Assembly (NCBI GenBank): GCA_016464825.1
Contig: JAEKNQ010000019.1
Location: forward strand, 62,001-126,000
DNA: 64,000 bases
Reading direction: 5' to 3'
Source of the DNA: Candidatus Dormiibacter inghamiae
GTDB taxonomy: Bacteria > Chloroflexota > Dormibacteria > Dormibacterales > Dormibacteraceae
Shown: piece by piece, positions 43,555 through 50,641 of the stretch
How the letters are laid out: every line of letters starts with the position of its first letter
How positions within the stretch are numbered: position 1 is the stretch's first letter
Notes under the pieces: generated by a model
Told to the model about the DNA's origin: nothing
Databases searched by the model: none
The model's input: only the letters and a program-made list of their open reading frames with translations
Program-made: the position numbers and the translations under genes

Positions 43555-44478
43555 GTGACGATCACAGACGTGCCCGGGGTGCGGGTGGGCCACTGGTCTG
43601 ATCAGGAGGCCATGACCGGCTGCACTGTGGTCCTTTTCCAACCCGAGGGAGCCGTGGCGGGGGTCGACATCAGAGGCTCGGCGCCGGGCACCCGGGAAAC
43701 CGACCTGCTCCGGCCGGGCCGCCTGGTGGAGCGCATCCATGCTCTCGCCCTCTGTGGCGGATCGGCCTTTGGACTCGCCGCTGTGGAGGGCGTGATGCGC
43801 TTCTTGCGTGAGCGCAAAGTGGGCGTGGACACCGGGCCGGCGCTCGTTCCCATAGTGCCGGCGGCTGTCATCTTCGACCTCAATTCGGGCCGGCCGGATG
43901 CCTTTCCCGCTGCCGAGGCAGGCTACGCGGCCTGCCTGGACGCCGAGCGAGGCGAGCCTGTGCGCTGTGGGCGCGTCGGGGCGGCCGCGGGCGCCACTGT
44001 CGGCAAGCTGTTCGGCTTCGAGCACTCCCAGCCCGGCGGCTGCGGCTCCGCAGCGCTCACGATCCCTGGCGGCGCAAAGGTGGGTGCACTCGCCATCGTC
44101 AACGCTCTCGGCGACATCGTCGAAGGCGAGCGAATCATCGCCGGCGCCCGGGCTGATGGGCGCTTCCTCGACAGCTGGCGCACGATGCTGAGCGGCGAGC
44201 GCCTGCCGCGCCCGTTCCCAGCCTCCAACACGACGCTGGGCGTCATCGCGACCGACGCCAGGCTGGACAAGGCGCAGTGTCAAAAGCTGGCCGAAGTCGG
44301 CCATGACGGCCTGGCGCTAGCCATCCGCCCGGTCCACACCATGTTCGATGGTGACACGGTCTTCGCTGTGAGCACGGGCGATAAGACCGCCGATCTGAAC
44401 CTGCTCAGCGCGGGGGCGGTGGACGTGATGGCGCGTGCCATTCGCGGAGCTGTCGGGGTCGTGGCAACCTGTGGCTGA
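43555..44478 (+). CDS. P1-family peptidase (DmpA/BapA type, S58)
   Basis: The product is 307 aa from GTG 43555. It belongs to the self-processing Ntn-type beta-aminopeptidase family. Blocks are ITDVPGVRVGHWSDQEAMTG at the start, LCGGSAFGLAAVEGVMRFLR (about 63-82), GRVGAAAGATVGKLFGFEHS, GALAIVNALGDIVEG and ASNTTLGVIATDARLDKAQC. The last block contains the autoprocessing N-T-T motif, where Thr would become the N-terminal nucleophile. The enzyme releases N-terminal residues from peptides or beta-peptides. A TAGCCT -10-like box (43543-43548) is 6 bases from the GTG. It overlaps the next gene by 8 bases. Confidence 0.9.
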   Translation: MTITDVPGVRVGHWSDQEAMTGCTVVLFQPEGAVAGVDIRGSAPGTRETDLLRPGRLVERIHALALCGGSAFGLAAVEGVMRFLRERKVGVDTGPALVPIVPAAVIFDLNSGRPDAFPAAEAGYAACLDAERGEPVRCGRVGAAAGATVGKLFGFEHSQPGGCGSAALTIPGGAKVGALAIVNALGDIVEGERIIAGARADGRFLDSWRTMLSGERLPRPFPASNTTLGVIATDARLDKAQCQKLAEVGHDGLALAIRPVHTMFDGDTVFAVSTGDKTADLNLLSAGAVDVMARAIRGAVGVVATCG

Positions 44479-45136
44479 CGCCCGCCACTCGGCCTTTCTG
44501 GACATGCTGGCGGCGCTGCACGAGCGGCATCTGGTGGGCGTTCCCGATCGCACCGAGCTGTGGCTCGTGCGCCACGCTGACGCGTATGTCGGCCTGGAGC
44601 AGCTGAACGACGGGCTGCTCAACCCTCCGCTTTCGGTCGAGGGAGAGGCACAGGCGGCGCTGTTGACAGCCCGGCTGGCGTCCGTGCACTTCGATGAGAT
44701 CTGGGCTAGCGATCTCCGCCGTGCGGTTGCCACAGCGCACGCAGTCGCGTTGGGCCGAGGCCTGGAAGTCCAGACGGATGAGCGGCTGCGGGAAGTGCGC
44801 ACCTACTGGGATGAGGGCCGGACCGAGGCGCTGGGTGACCCGCAGGATTACCCCTTCCCGGAGCCGATGGCCCAGGTTGCCGCCCGCATGCGAGAGGCCC
44901 TGGACTGCATAGTGAAGCGCCTCGAGCCTTACGACAGTCAGCCGCGGCGGGCACTCGTCGCCAGCCACAACGCAGCCATCTCGCTGTTCCTCCACAGCCT
45001 GCTGGGACTGAAGTGGCCGCAGCTGCGCGTGATGCCGCAGTTCACGAGTCTCAGCGTGGTCGCTGCCAAGGATGGGCGATATGTGGTTCAGTCCATCGCT
45101 GACGCGACTCACCTGAGCGGCATGCCGCTGGACTGA
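44471..45136 (+). CDS. Histidine phosphatase superfamily protein
   Basis: The product is 221 aa from GTG 44471, which overlaps the peptidase stop; the frame is open to 44435 but lies inside the peptidase gene. Motifs are LWLVRHADAYVGLE (catalytic His, RHG as RHA), PPLSVEGEAQAALLTARL, WASDLRRAVATAHAVA, REVRTYWDEG (acid Glu) and LVASHNAAISLFLHSLLG (second His). The family covers phosphoglycerate mutase-like phosphatases. The substrate is unknown. Co-transcription with a P1 peptidase is seen here, but a functional link is inference. Confidence 0.88.
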   Translation: MADARHSAFLDMLAALHERHLVGVPDRTELWLVRHADAYVGLEQLNDGLLNPPLSVEGEAQAALLTARLASVHFDEIWASDLRRAVATAHAVALGRGLEVQTDERLREVRTYWDEGRTEALGDPQDYPFPEPMAQVAARMREALDCIVKRLEPYDSQPRRALVASHNAAISLFLHSLLGLKWPQLRVMPQFTSLSVVAAKDGRYVVQSIADATHLSGMPLD

Positions 45137-45193
45137 GCTCCCCGGCGAGGTCCAGGTTGTAATGCTCGGTCGGGCTGGGGCGTTCACTCCGCA

Positions 45194-46783
45194 ATGAACC
45201 GGCGCCAGTTTCGTCGTGCAGCCGGCTGTGGGGTCGTCTCAACGCCCGTTTTGCTGAGCCTGCTGACGAGCTGTGCCGCGCCGGGTACGGGTCAGCCGCC
45301 ACGGACCAGCCCCGGCCGGCTGTCACCGACTCCGAAGCGGCCGCCGAGTGAGGCGGATTGGAGCGCGCTGAAGCAGGCTCTGTCGGGCGGTCTGGTGCGG
45401 CCCGGCGACTCCGGTTACGACAGCGCCCGCCTCCTCTACAACCAGCGGTTCGACTCGGTGCGGCCGGCCGCTCTGGCGCTCTGCCGCGCCGAAGCCGACG
45501 TGCAGTCAGCTCTCAGCTTCGCCGGCCGCTTTGCGGTGTCGCTGGCGGTTCGCTCAGGCGGCCACAGCTATGCCGGCTATTCGACAGGCGAGGGCCTGGT
45601 GGTAGACGTGAGTTCGCTCAACTCGGTAAGCGTCGACTCTGCGCAGAACACAGCCACCATCGGACCCGGCGCCAAGTTGATCGACGCCTACGCGAAGCTG
45701 GGCTCGACAGGCCTCGCCCTGCCTGGCGGTTCCTGCCCGACGGTCGGCGTCGCCGGACTGGCGTTGGGCGGAGGCGTTGGTGTGTTGGGTCGCAAGTACG
45801 GGCTGCTCTGCGACAACCTGCTCTCGGCCCGGGTGGTGACCGCCGAGGGCCGAGTGCTCAACTGTGACGCCGGCCATGAGCCAGACCTGTTCTGGGCGCT
45901 GCGCGGCGGGGGTGGGGGCAACTTTGGGGTGGTCACCTCCTTCACGTTCCGCGCGTTCAGGCAGGCGAGCGTCGCCACTCTCTACCTTGAGTGGCCCTGG
46001 AGCCTAGCGGGGGCGGTGGTCAGGGCATGGCAGTCATGGGCGCCGGGCGCCCCCGACGAACTGTGGTCCAACTGCGTCCTGGGCGCCAAGGCAGAGAAGG
46101 GAGCCGCCCCCTCCCTCTCCGTCAGCGGTGTGTACTGCGGCGGCTCTTCGGCGCTGAGCCCGCTGGCTGCCGACCTGGTCGGGAGGATCGCCGCCCCGCC
46201 AAGCGCCCGCTCGCTCGCCGATCGGCAGCTTCTGCCCGCGATGCTGCTCGAGGCGGGCTGCTTCGCCAAAAGCGTGGAGCAGTGCCATCTGGCGGACGAC
46301 TCCGCTCAGGGGACGCTGAAACGGGAAGCGTTCAGCGGGCGGTCCGACTACTTCAGCCAGCCGCTGCCCCAGGCGGCGATCGACCTGCTGGTCGCCGCGA
46401 TTGCCAGGCGCCAGGCGGATCCGGCCCTGGCGGCCGCCGGGATAGGCCTTGACGCCTACGGTGGCGCGATCAATCGCGTAGCGCCTGACGCGACCGCCTT
46501 CGTACACCGAACCGCCAGCTTCTCGGCCCAGTACGACGCCTACTGGCCAGCCTCGGCGGGCAGCGCCGGGCTTGCGGCAAACCAGCGCTGGCTGGGCGAC
46601 CTCTGGCAGTCGCTCCGGCCCTATGCCAGCGGTGAGGCGTACCAGAACTACATCGACCCCGACCTGAGCGGCTGGTCGAACGCCTACTACGGCGTCAATC
46701 TTGCCCGTTTGAGGAAGGTGAAGGCAGCCTACGATCCGAACGGCCTGTTCAGCTTTGCCCAGGCGATCCGAGCGGCGGGCTAG
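45194..46783 (+). CDS. Secreted FAD-linked oxidase (BBE-like, bicovalent FAD)
   Basis: The product is 529 aa. The N-terminus MNRRQFRRAAGCGVVSTPVL matches the twin-arginine pattern, and LLSLLTSC gives a lipobox, so it appears to be a Tat-exported lipoprotein. The FAD_binding_4 domain has RSGGHSYAGYSTGEGLVVDV (about 117-136), with His as an 8-alpha-histidyl link. GGSCPTVGVAGLALGGGVGV (about 179-198) has Cys as the 6-S-cysteinyl link. The C-terminal BBE motif is YQNYIDPDLSGWSNAYYG. Bicovalent members oxidise carbohydrates or secondary alcohols with O2. The substrate here is unknown. Confidence 0.9.
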   Translation: MNRRQFRRAAGCGVVSTPVLLSLLTSCAAPGTGQPPRTSPGRLSPTPKRPPSEADWSALKQALSGGLVRPGDSGYDSARLLYNQRFDSVRPAALALCRAEADVQSALSFAGRFAVSLAVRSGGHSYAGYSTGEGLVVDVSSLNSVSVDSAQNTATIGPGAKLIDAYAKLGSTGLALPGGSCPTVGVAGLALGGGVGVLGRKYGLLCDNLLSARVVTAEGRVLNCDAGHEPDLFWALRGGGGGNFGVVTSFTFRAFRQASVATLYLEWPWSLAGAVVRAWQSWAPGAPDELWSNCVLGAKAEKGAAPSLSVSGVYCGGSSALSPLAADLVGRIAAPPSARSLADRQLLPAMLLEAGCFAKSVEQCHLADDSAQGTLKREAFSGRSDYFSQPLPQAAIDLLVAAIARRQADPALAAAGIGLDAYGGAINRVAPDATAFVHRTASFSAQYDAYWPASAGSAGLAANQRWLGDLWQSLRPYASGEAYQNYIDPDLSGWSNAYYGVNLARLRKVKAAYDPNGLFSFAQAIRAAG

Positions 46784-46810
46784 CCACATGTTTCAGGGCG
46801 GCCAGCGTTG

Positions 46811-46816
46811 TGTAAT
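46811..46816 (+). promoter_or_regulatory. -10-like box of leaderless gene
   Basis: TGTAAT (46811-46816) lies 9 bases before the ATG at 46826 and there is no Shine-Dalgarno, which fits a leaderless message. Confidence 0.35.
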
Positions 46817-46825
46817 GTTGTAAGC

Positions 46826-47287
46826 ATGGAAACACAGAAACTCGACGAAGTCAAAGGCTGGTTCGCCGGCCGGGTGCCCGAAGGCTGGTTCACGGGAGCT
46901 CCGACAGTGAGCGCCGATGATCAGCAGATCACCGTCTTGGGCGACGTGGCCGGGCCCGAGATCCCGGAGGGGAGTGCTGCCGAGCTGCGGGCTGGCGCCG
47001 AGGCGGGTCGCATAGCTCGCTTCCGCGAGCACACCCGCGGCTACCGGATAGCCGTCGCGCAGGAGGCTGAGCACCGCTTCGGCGTTCCTGTCACCTGGGC
47101 GGCCAAGTGCGGCGGTACTGAGCTGACGTTCACACCCGGCGGCTCGGGTCGCAGATCCGGTCAAAGCGAGGAGAAGGATCAGCCGAAGCAGGTGATGATC
47201 GGCCGTTGGGGCCGTGGCCGCCGGTTCGCGGGTCCTCGTGCCTGGAGCCGGACCCGGGCGTTCCGGGACGACTGGCAGAACTTCTAA
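46826..47287 (+). CDS. Conserved hypothetical protein
   Basis: The product is 153 aa from ATG 46826. The first two thirds match a conserved actinobacterial-type family I can recognise only by pattern: LDEVKGWFAGRVPEGWFTGA (6-25), ITVLGDVAGPEIPEG, GRIARFREHTRGYRIAVAQE and AEHRFGVPVTWAAKCGG. The last 40 residues are basic with repeated Arg/Gly (GRWGRGRRFAG) and differ from the longer C-terminus of relatives. No function is known. It is followed at 47 bases by the HtrA-like gene, perhaps as one unit. Confidence 0.7.
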   Translation: METQKLDEVKGWFAGRVPEGWFTGAPTVSADDQQITVLGDVAGPEIPEGSAAELRAGAEAGRIARFREHTRGYRIAVAQEAEHRFGVPVTWAAKCGGTELTFTPGGSGRRSGQSEEKDQPKQVMIGRWGRGRRFAGPRAWSRTRAFRDDWQNF

Positions 47288-47334
47288 GGATCGCCCGCCG
47301 CCAATCGCGGCAAGGAACTCGGAGGAGAAGAAGA

Positions 47335-48303
47335 GTGGTCTTGAGGCAGCTGTTTGCGGAGCCGCAGGCGGACGACGCTGAGCCGCTGGACGCGTACTCC
47401 GCCACTGTTACAGCAGTGGCTGAGCGGCTGCTGCCCAGCGTGGCCAGCCTTCGGGTTCGTCGCAGCAACGGTCGCTGGAGCTCCGACGGCGCAGGCTCAG
47501 CGGTCGCCCTCAGCTCCGACGGCATCCTGGTCACCTCCGCCCACGTGGTGGAGGGCATGACAGGCGGAGAAGCGCGTTTCGCCGACGGCACCGAACACGG
47601 GCTCGAGCTCGTGGGCAAGGATCCGCTCTCCGACCTGGCGCTCATCCAAGCCGGCGAAGGCGACCTGCGGCCCGCCGCCGTGGCCGATGCGGATCGACTC
47701 CGGATCGGCCAGCTCGTCATCGCCGTGGGCAATCCGCTCGGCTACGCGGGATCGGTGACGGCAGGTGTGGTCAGCGGCCTGGGCAGGTCGCTGGCCACCC
47801 GGCAGGGCACCGAGCAGCGGGTGGTGGAGAACGTGATCCAGACCGACGCCGCCCTCAACCCGGGCAACTCTGGTGGCGCGCTCGCCGACAGCCACGCCAG
47901 GCTGATCGGCATCAACACGGCGGTGGCGGGCGCCGGTCTTGGGCTGGCGGTGCCGCTGAACGCGACCACTCGCCGCATCCTGGATTCGCTCCACCGCCTG
48001 GGCCGGGTGCAGCGCGGCTATCTGGGGGTGGCGGGGATGACCCAGCCTCTACCTCCTGAGTGGGCTGCCAGCCTGGGCCGCAAGGCGGCGGTGGGCGTGA
48101 TGGAGGTGGTGGCCGAGAGTCCCGCCGCCAGCGCCGGCGTGCGGCCGGGGGATCTCATCGTCGCCGCCGGCGGCGAACCCGTTGGCCGCACCGCTGACCT
48201 GCAGGACAGGATGATCGGCGAGAGCTCGAACCAGACCCTGGAGCTGCAGGTGGTGCGAGGAGAGGTCTTCCTGCGCCTAGCAGTCACGCCGACCCACCGC
48301 TAG
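47335..48303 (+). CDS. HtrA/DegP-like S1C serine protease without signal peptide
   Basis: The product is 322 aa from GTG 47335, chosen for GGAGGAG 7-13 bases upstream; the frame is open to 47206. The trypsin-like domain (about 25-205) has His in VTSAHVVEGM, Asp in DPLSDLALIQAG and Ser in NPGNSGGALADSHARLIGIN. A single PDZ domain follows (about 215-320: GYLGVAGM, VVAESPAASAGVRPGDLIVA). Most HtrA proteins have a signal or membrane anchor. Here none is visible, so it may act in the cytosol or the N-terminus may be misplaced. Its 3' end overlaps that of the opposite-strand gene by 4 bases. Confidence 0.88.
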   Translation: MVLRQLFAEPQADDAEPLDAYSATVTAVAERLLPSVASLRVRRSNGRWSSDGAGSAVALSSDGILVTSAHVVEGMTGGEARFADGTEHGLELVGKDPLSDLALIQAGEGDLRPAAVADADRLRIGQLVIAVGNPLGYAGSVTAGVVSGLGRSLATRQGTEQRVVENVIQTDAALNPGNSGGALADSHARLIGINTAVAGAGLGLAVPLNATTRRILDSLHRLGRVQRGYLGVAGMTQPLPPEWAASLGRKAAVGVMEVVAESPAASAGVRPGDLIVAAGGEPVGRTADLQDRMIGESSNQTLELQVVRGEVFLRLAVTPTHR

Positions 48304-48542
48304 TGGGAGGCGCGCGCCAGACCGTTCACGAAAACAAAGACGACTGCCGCGCTGACCAACAGGACGAACAGGCGGAGCGCCCAGAAGCCGGTTAGGACGG
48401 CCGCTGAAAAGTGCCGCCGTGGCAGGTGACGGTCCATCTCGACCACGAGCTGGTCGGGTTCCAAGCCCTCGATCAGGTCGTCGTCAGGCTCACCTTCGTA
48501 TAGGTGACGGAGGTGTTCGGGCGTGAACTCTGGATGCGCCAT
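48300..48542 (-). CDS. Small membrane protein downstream of NRAMP
   Basis: The product is 80 aa from ATG 48542, 4 bases after the NRAMP stop (48547), so it is co-translated. An acidic N-terminus (FTPEHLRHLYEGEPDDDLIE, then GLEPDQLVVEMDRHLPRRHF) is followed by one membrane helix (VLTGFWALRLFVLLVSAAVV). The longer frame to 48593 lies within the NRAMP gene. No family is recognised. Its position suggests an accessory subunit or regulator of the metal transporter. Confidence 0.7.
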   Translation of the reverse strand: MAHPEFTPEHLRHLYEGEPDDDLIEGLEPDQLVVEMDRHLPRRHFSAAVLTGFWALRLFVLLVSAAVVFVFVNGLARASH

Positions 48543-48546
48543 CAGC

Positions 48547-49905
48547 TCAGCCCGCCCGCCCGGTGACCGCGTTGACGAAGGCCACCACCGCATATGAGGT
48601 CCCCGCCAGTGCGACCATTAGGGCGACCCCCGCTGCTGCCCAGTTGAGCAGGCGGGGGTTGACCCGGGAACCCATGATCTCCCTGTCGTTGGCCAGCACC
48701 AGCAGGAAAACGAGCGCCGCCGGCATCAGCACTGTGGCCAGCAGGTTTGCGTTCAGCGTTATAGCCAGCAAGGGCGCGCCCGGGAGCAGCACCACAGCGG
48801 CCGCCAGGATCGCCAGACCGAGGTTGAAGCCGTAGAACGACGGGGCATCGCGGAGCCGTCGATTGAAGCTGTGGGGGCCTGACATCACCTCGCCAACGGC
48901 GTACGCGGTGCTGGCGGAGATGGTGAGAATGGCCAGCGCCCCGGCTTCCACCAGGCCGAGCGAAAAGAGGGCGGCAACCGGGTAGCCGCTGACGGGGCGC
49001 AGAGCTTCGGCGAACCCTGCGCCGCCCTGCACAGTAGTGGCGGGGATGTGATGGGAGAAGAGCGCTGCCGCTACGAGCAGGGCTCCGCAGCCAGTGGCGA
49101 AGGCGAGCAGCCCGCCGAGGAGGGTGTCCAGGCGACCCTGTCCGATGTCCCGCGGCGTGAGGCCCTTGTCAACCACAGCGCTCTGCTGGAAGAAGAGCAT
49201 CCAGGGCGTCACAGTGGCTCCCACGTTGGAGGCGACCAGGAGCAGAAAGGTTTGGAGCGAACCAGTGGGCAGCGGCTGCCAGGTCGCAAAAGCGCTGGCG
49301 ATCGCGCCGGGATCGGGTTTGGAGAGAACCGCCGCGAGCAGGAAAAGCAGGTTGAAGGCGGCCAGGCCCAAAGCCGCGCGTTCCCAGCGCCAGTAGCGGC
49401 CGCCGGCCAGGCTGACGCCTACCAGCAGCAGCCCGGCTAGGACGGACAGCCAGGCGGGCACACCGAAGAAACTGGAGCCCACCCGGATGGCTATGAACTC
49501 GGTGATCAGCGTCACGAAGTTGGTGACCAGCAGGTCCACCGCCGAAAACCAGCCCCAGAAGCGGCCGAAGCGCTGGAAGACCAGCTCCCCGTATCCGCGG
49601 TGGGTGACGGCTCCCACCCGCATGGCCATCTCCTGAACCACTATCGCGCCGAGGAAGGTCACGCCTATGAAGGGCAGGAAGAAGCCGACGCCGTAGGTGG
49701 CCCCCGACGCGGCGTAGGAGAGCATGCTGGGCCCGTCGTTCTCGCCCAGCATGACGAGCAGCCCGGGACCGGCAAGCAGCCAGAGCAGAGGCAGGCGGCG
49801 GCCCCGGTGGCGAGCCGCCAGCACCCGCAGGCGGTCGTGGGAGCGCTGGAGATCCTCCGGACTGAGAGAGCCGGCCCCGAGGGCCGGCTCCGCCTCAGTG
49901 AACAA
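48547..49905 (-). CDS. Divergent NRAMP-family metal transporter
   Basis: The product is 452 aa with about 11 membrane helices of the NRAMP/SLC11 fold. In the first helix, canonical DPGN is replaced: LVMLGENDGPSMLSYAASGA (about 51-70). In helix 6 the usual A-x-x-M-P-H-N is NVGATVTPWMLFFQQSAVVD (about 227-246), without the metal-binding Met. Such replacements mark NRAMP-related groups whose ion choice differs from Mn2+/Fe2+ (a Mg2+-type group is known), so the substrate is uncertain. It overlaps the DtxR-family regulator gene upstream by 11 bases, and a small membrane protein gene follows. Confidence 0.85.
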   Translation of the reverse strand: MFTEAEPALGAGSLSPEDLQRSHDRLRVLAARHRGRRLPLLWLLAGPGLLVMLGENDGPSMLSYAASGATYGVGFFLPFIGVTFLGAIVVQEMAMRVGAVTHRGYGELVFQRFGRFWGWFSAVDLLVTNFVTLITEFIAIRVGSSFFGVPAWLSVLAGLLLVGVSLAGGRYWRWERAALGLAAFNLLFLLAAVLSKPDPGAIASAFATWQPLPTGSLQTFLLLVASNVGATVTPWMLFFQQSAVVDKGLTPRDIGQGRLDTLLGGLLAFATGCGALLVAAALFSHHIPATTVQGGAGFAEALRPVSGYPVAALFSLGLVEAGALAILTISASTAYAVGEVMSGPHSFNRRLRDAPSFYGFNLGLAILAAAVVLLPGAPLLAITLNANLLATVLMPAALVFLLVLANDREIMGSRVNPRLLNWAAAGVALMVALAGTSYAVVAFVNAVTGRAG

Positions 49906-50569
49906 AAGCGATCCTGGCGAGTCCCAGTGGCACCTGGACCGACCTCCCTTTCAGTCTCAGTTCGAGCGGGCCCTCCCATCGGCTCTCACCGACCACTTCA
50001 AAGAATGTGCCCAGCTCCAGACCCAGATCTCGGAGGGCGCGCAGCTTATCCGGCTCGCGGTCGGAAACCCGGCTCAGGCGCACCCGCTCGCCAGCTTTGC
50101 AGACCAGCAGGCACCTGTCATGTTCGCGAGGCAGCAAACCTCTCGCGCTGGGGATCGGATCGCCGTGGGGATCGAAGCTGGGGGCGCCGAGCGCCTGAAA
50201 CATGCGCTGCTCCAGCACCTCCGAGATGCAGTGTTCGAGCCGGTCCGCCTCCTCATGCACCTCGTCCCAGCGATAGCCGAGAGCCTGCACGAGGTATGCC
50301 TCGAGCAGGCGGTGGTGCCTCACCATCTCGAGCGCGACGCCCCGGCCGGTGGCAGTGAGACGCGCTCCGTGGGCGCGGTCATGAGTGACGAGCCCGAGAA
50401 CCGCCAGCTTGGCCAGCATGTCGGTTACCGAGGCAGGGCTCACTTCCAGCTCGCGCGCAAGCCGGGAGGGTGGTACGGCTACCTGGACCGCCCCCAGCCC
50501 GTAGAGCGCTTTCAGGTAGTCCTCCTGCGCGCTGGAGGTATGGCGCGCCAGCGCTGTCAGCTTAGACAT
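49895..50569 (-). CDS. DtxR/MntR-family metal-dependent repressor with FeoA-like domain
   Basis: The product is 224 aa. The winged helix (about 10-65: SSAQEDYLKALYGLG, VSPASVTDMLAKLAVLGLVT) is followed by the dimerisation/metal domain (ALEMVRHHRLLEAYLVQALG, WDEVHEEADRLEHCISEVLE, with the His/Glu/Cys metal ligands typical of DtxR). A C-terminal SH3/FeoA-like domain follows (DLGLELGTFFEVVGE, LRLKGRSVQVPLGLA). On binding Fe2+ or Mn2+ it should repress both its own operon with the NRAMP gene and perhaps the divergent VIT gene, through the palindromes in 50580-50621. It is leaderless or nearly so. Confidence 0.92.
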   Translation of the reverse strand: MSKLTALARHTSSAQEDYLKALYGLGAVQVAVPPSRLARELEVSPASVTDMLAKLAVLGLVTHDRAHGARLTATGRGVALEMVRHHRLLEAYLVQALGYRWDEVHEEADRLEHCISEVLEQRMFQALGAPSFDPHGDPIPSARGLLPREHDRCLLVCKAGERVRLSRVSDREPDKLRALRDLGLELGTFFEVVGESRWEGPLELRLKGRSVQVPLGLARIAFVH

Positions 50570-50579
50570 ACGAAGATGT

Positions 50580-50597
50580 TAGCATAGGCTTATCCTA
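50580..50597. promoter_or_regulatory. Candidate DtxR operator 1 (dtxR-nramp side)
   Basis: TAGCATAGGCTTATCCTA is an 18-bp imperfect palindrome with 7 of 9 positions matching per half, resembling DtxR/IdeR boxes (TAGGTTAGSCTAACCTA). It lies 11 bases before the regulator's start and covers the likely -10 of that gene (TATGCT on the minus strand, 50581-50586). Confidence 0.5.
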
Positions 50598-50605
50598 GAG
50601 CGGGT

Positions 50606-50621
50606 CTTAGGCATGCCTAAG
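50606..50621. promoter_or_regulatory. Candidate DtxR operator 2 (VIT side)
   Basis: CTTAGGCATGCCTAAG is a perfect 16-bp inverted repeat sharing the TTAGGC core of DtxR-type boxes. It covers the -35 position of the divergent ferritin-VIT promoter. Confidence 0.6.
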
Positions 50622-50628
50622 CCGGCTG

Positions 50629-50634
50629 TATAAT
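50629..50634 (+). promoter_or_regulatory. Promoter -10 of ferritin-VIT gene
   Basis: A perfect TATAAT ends 7 bases before GTG 50642. The -35 region would lie in the palindrome at 50606-50621. No ribosome site is present, so the transcript probably begins at the start codon. Confidence 0.6.
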
Positions 50635-50641
50635 CGGCGCA

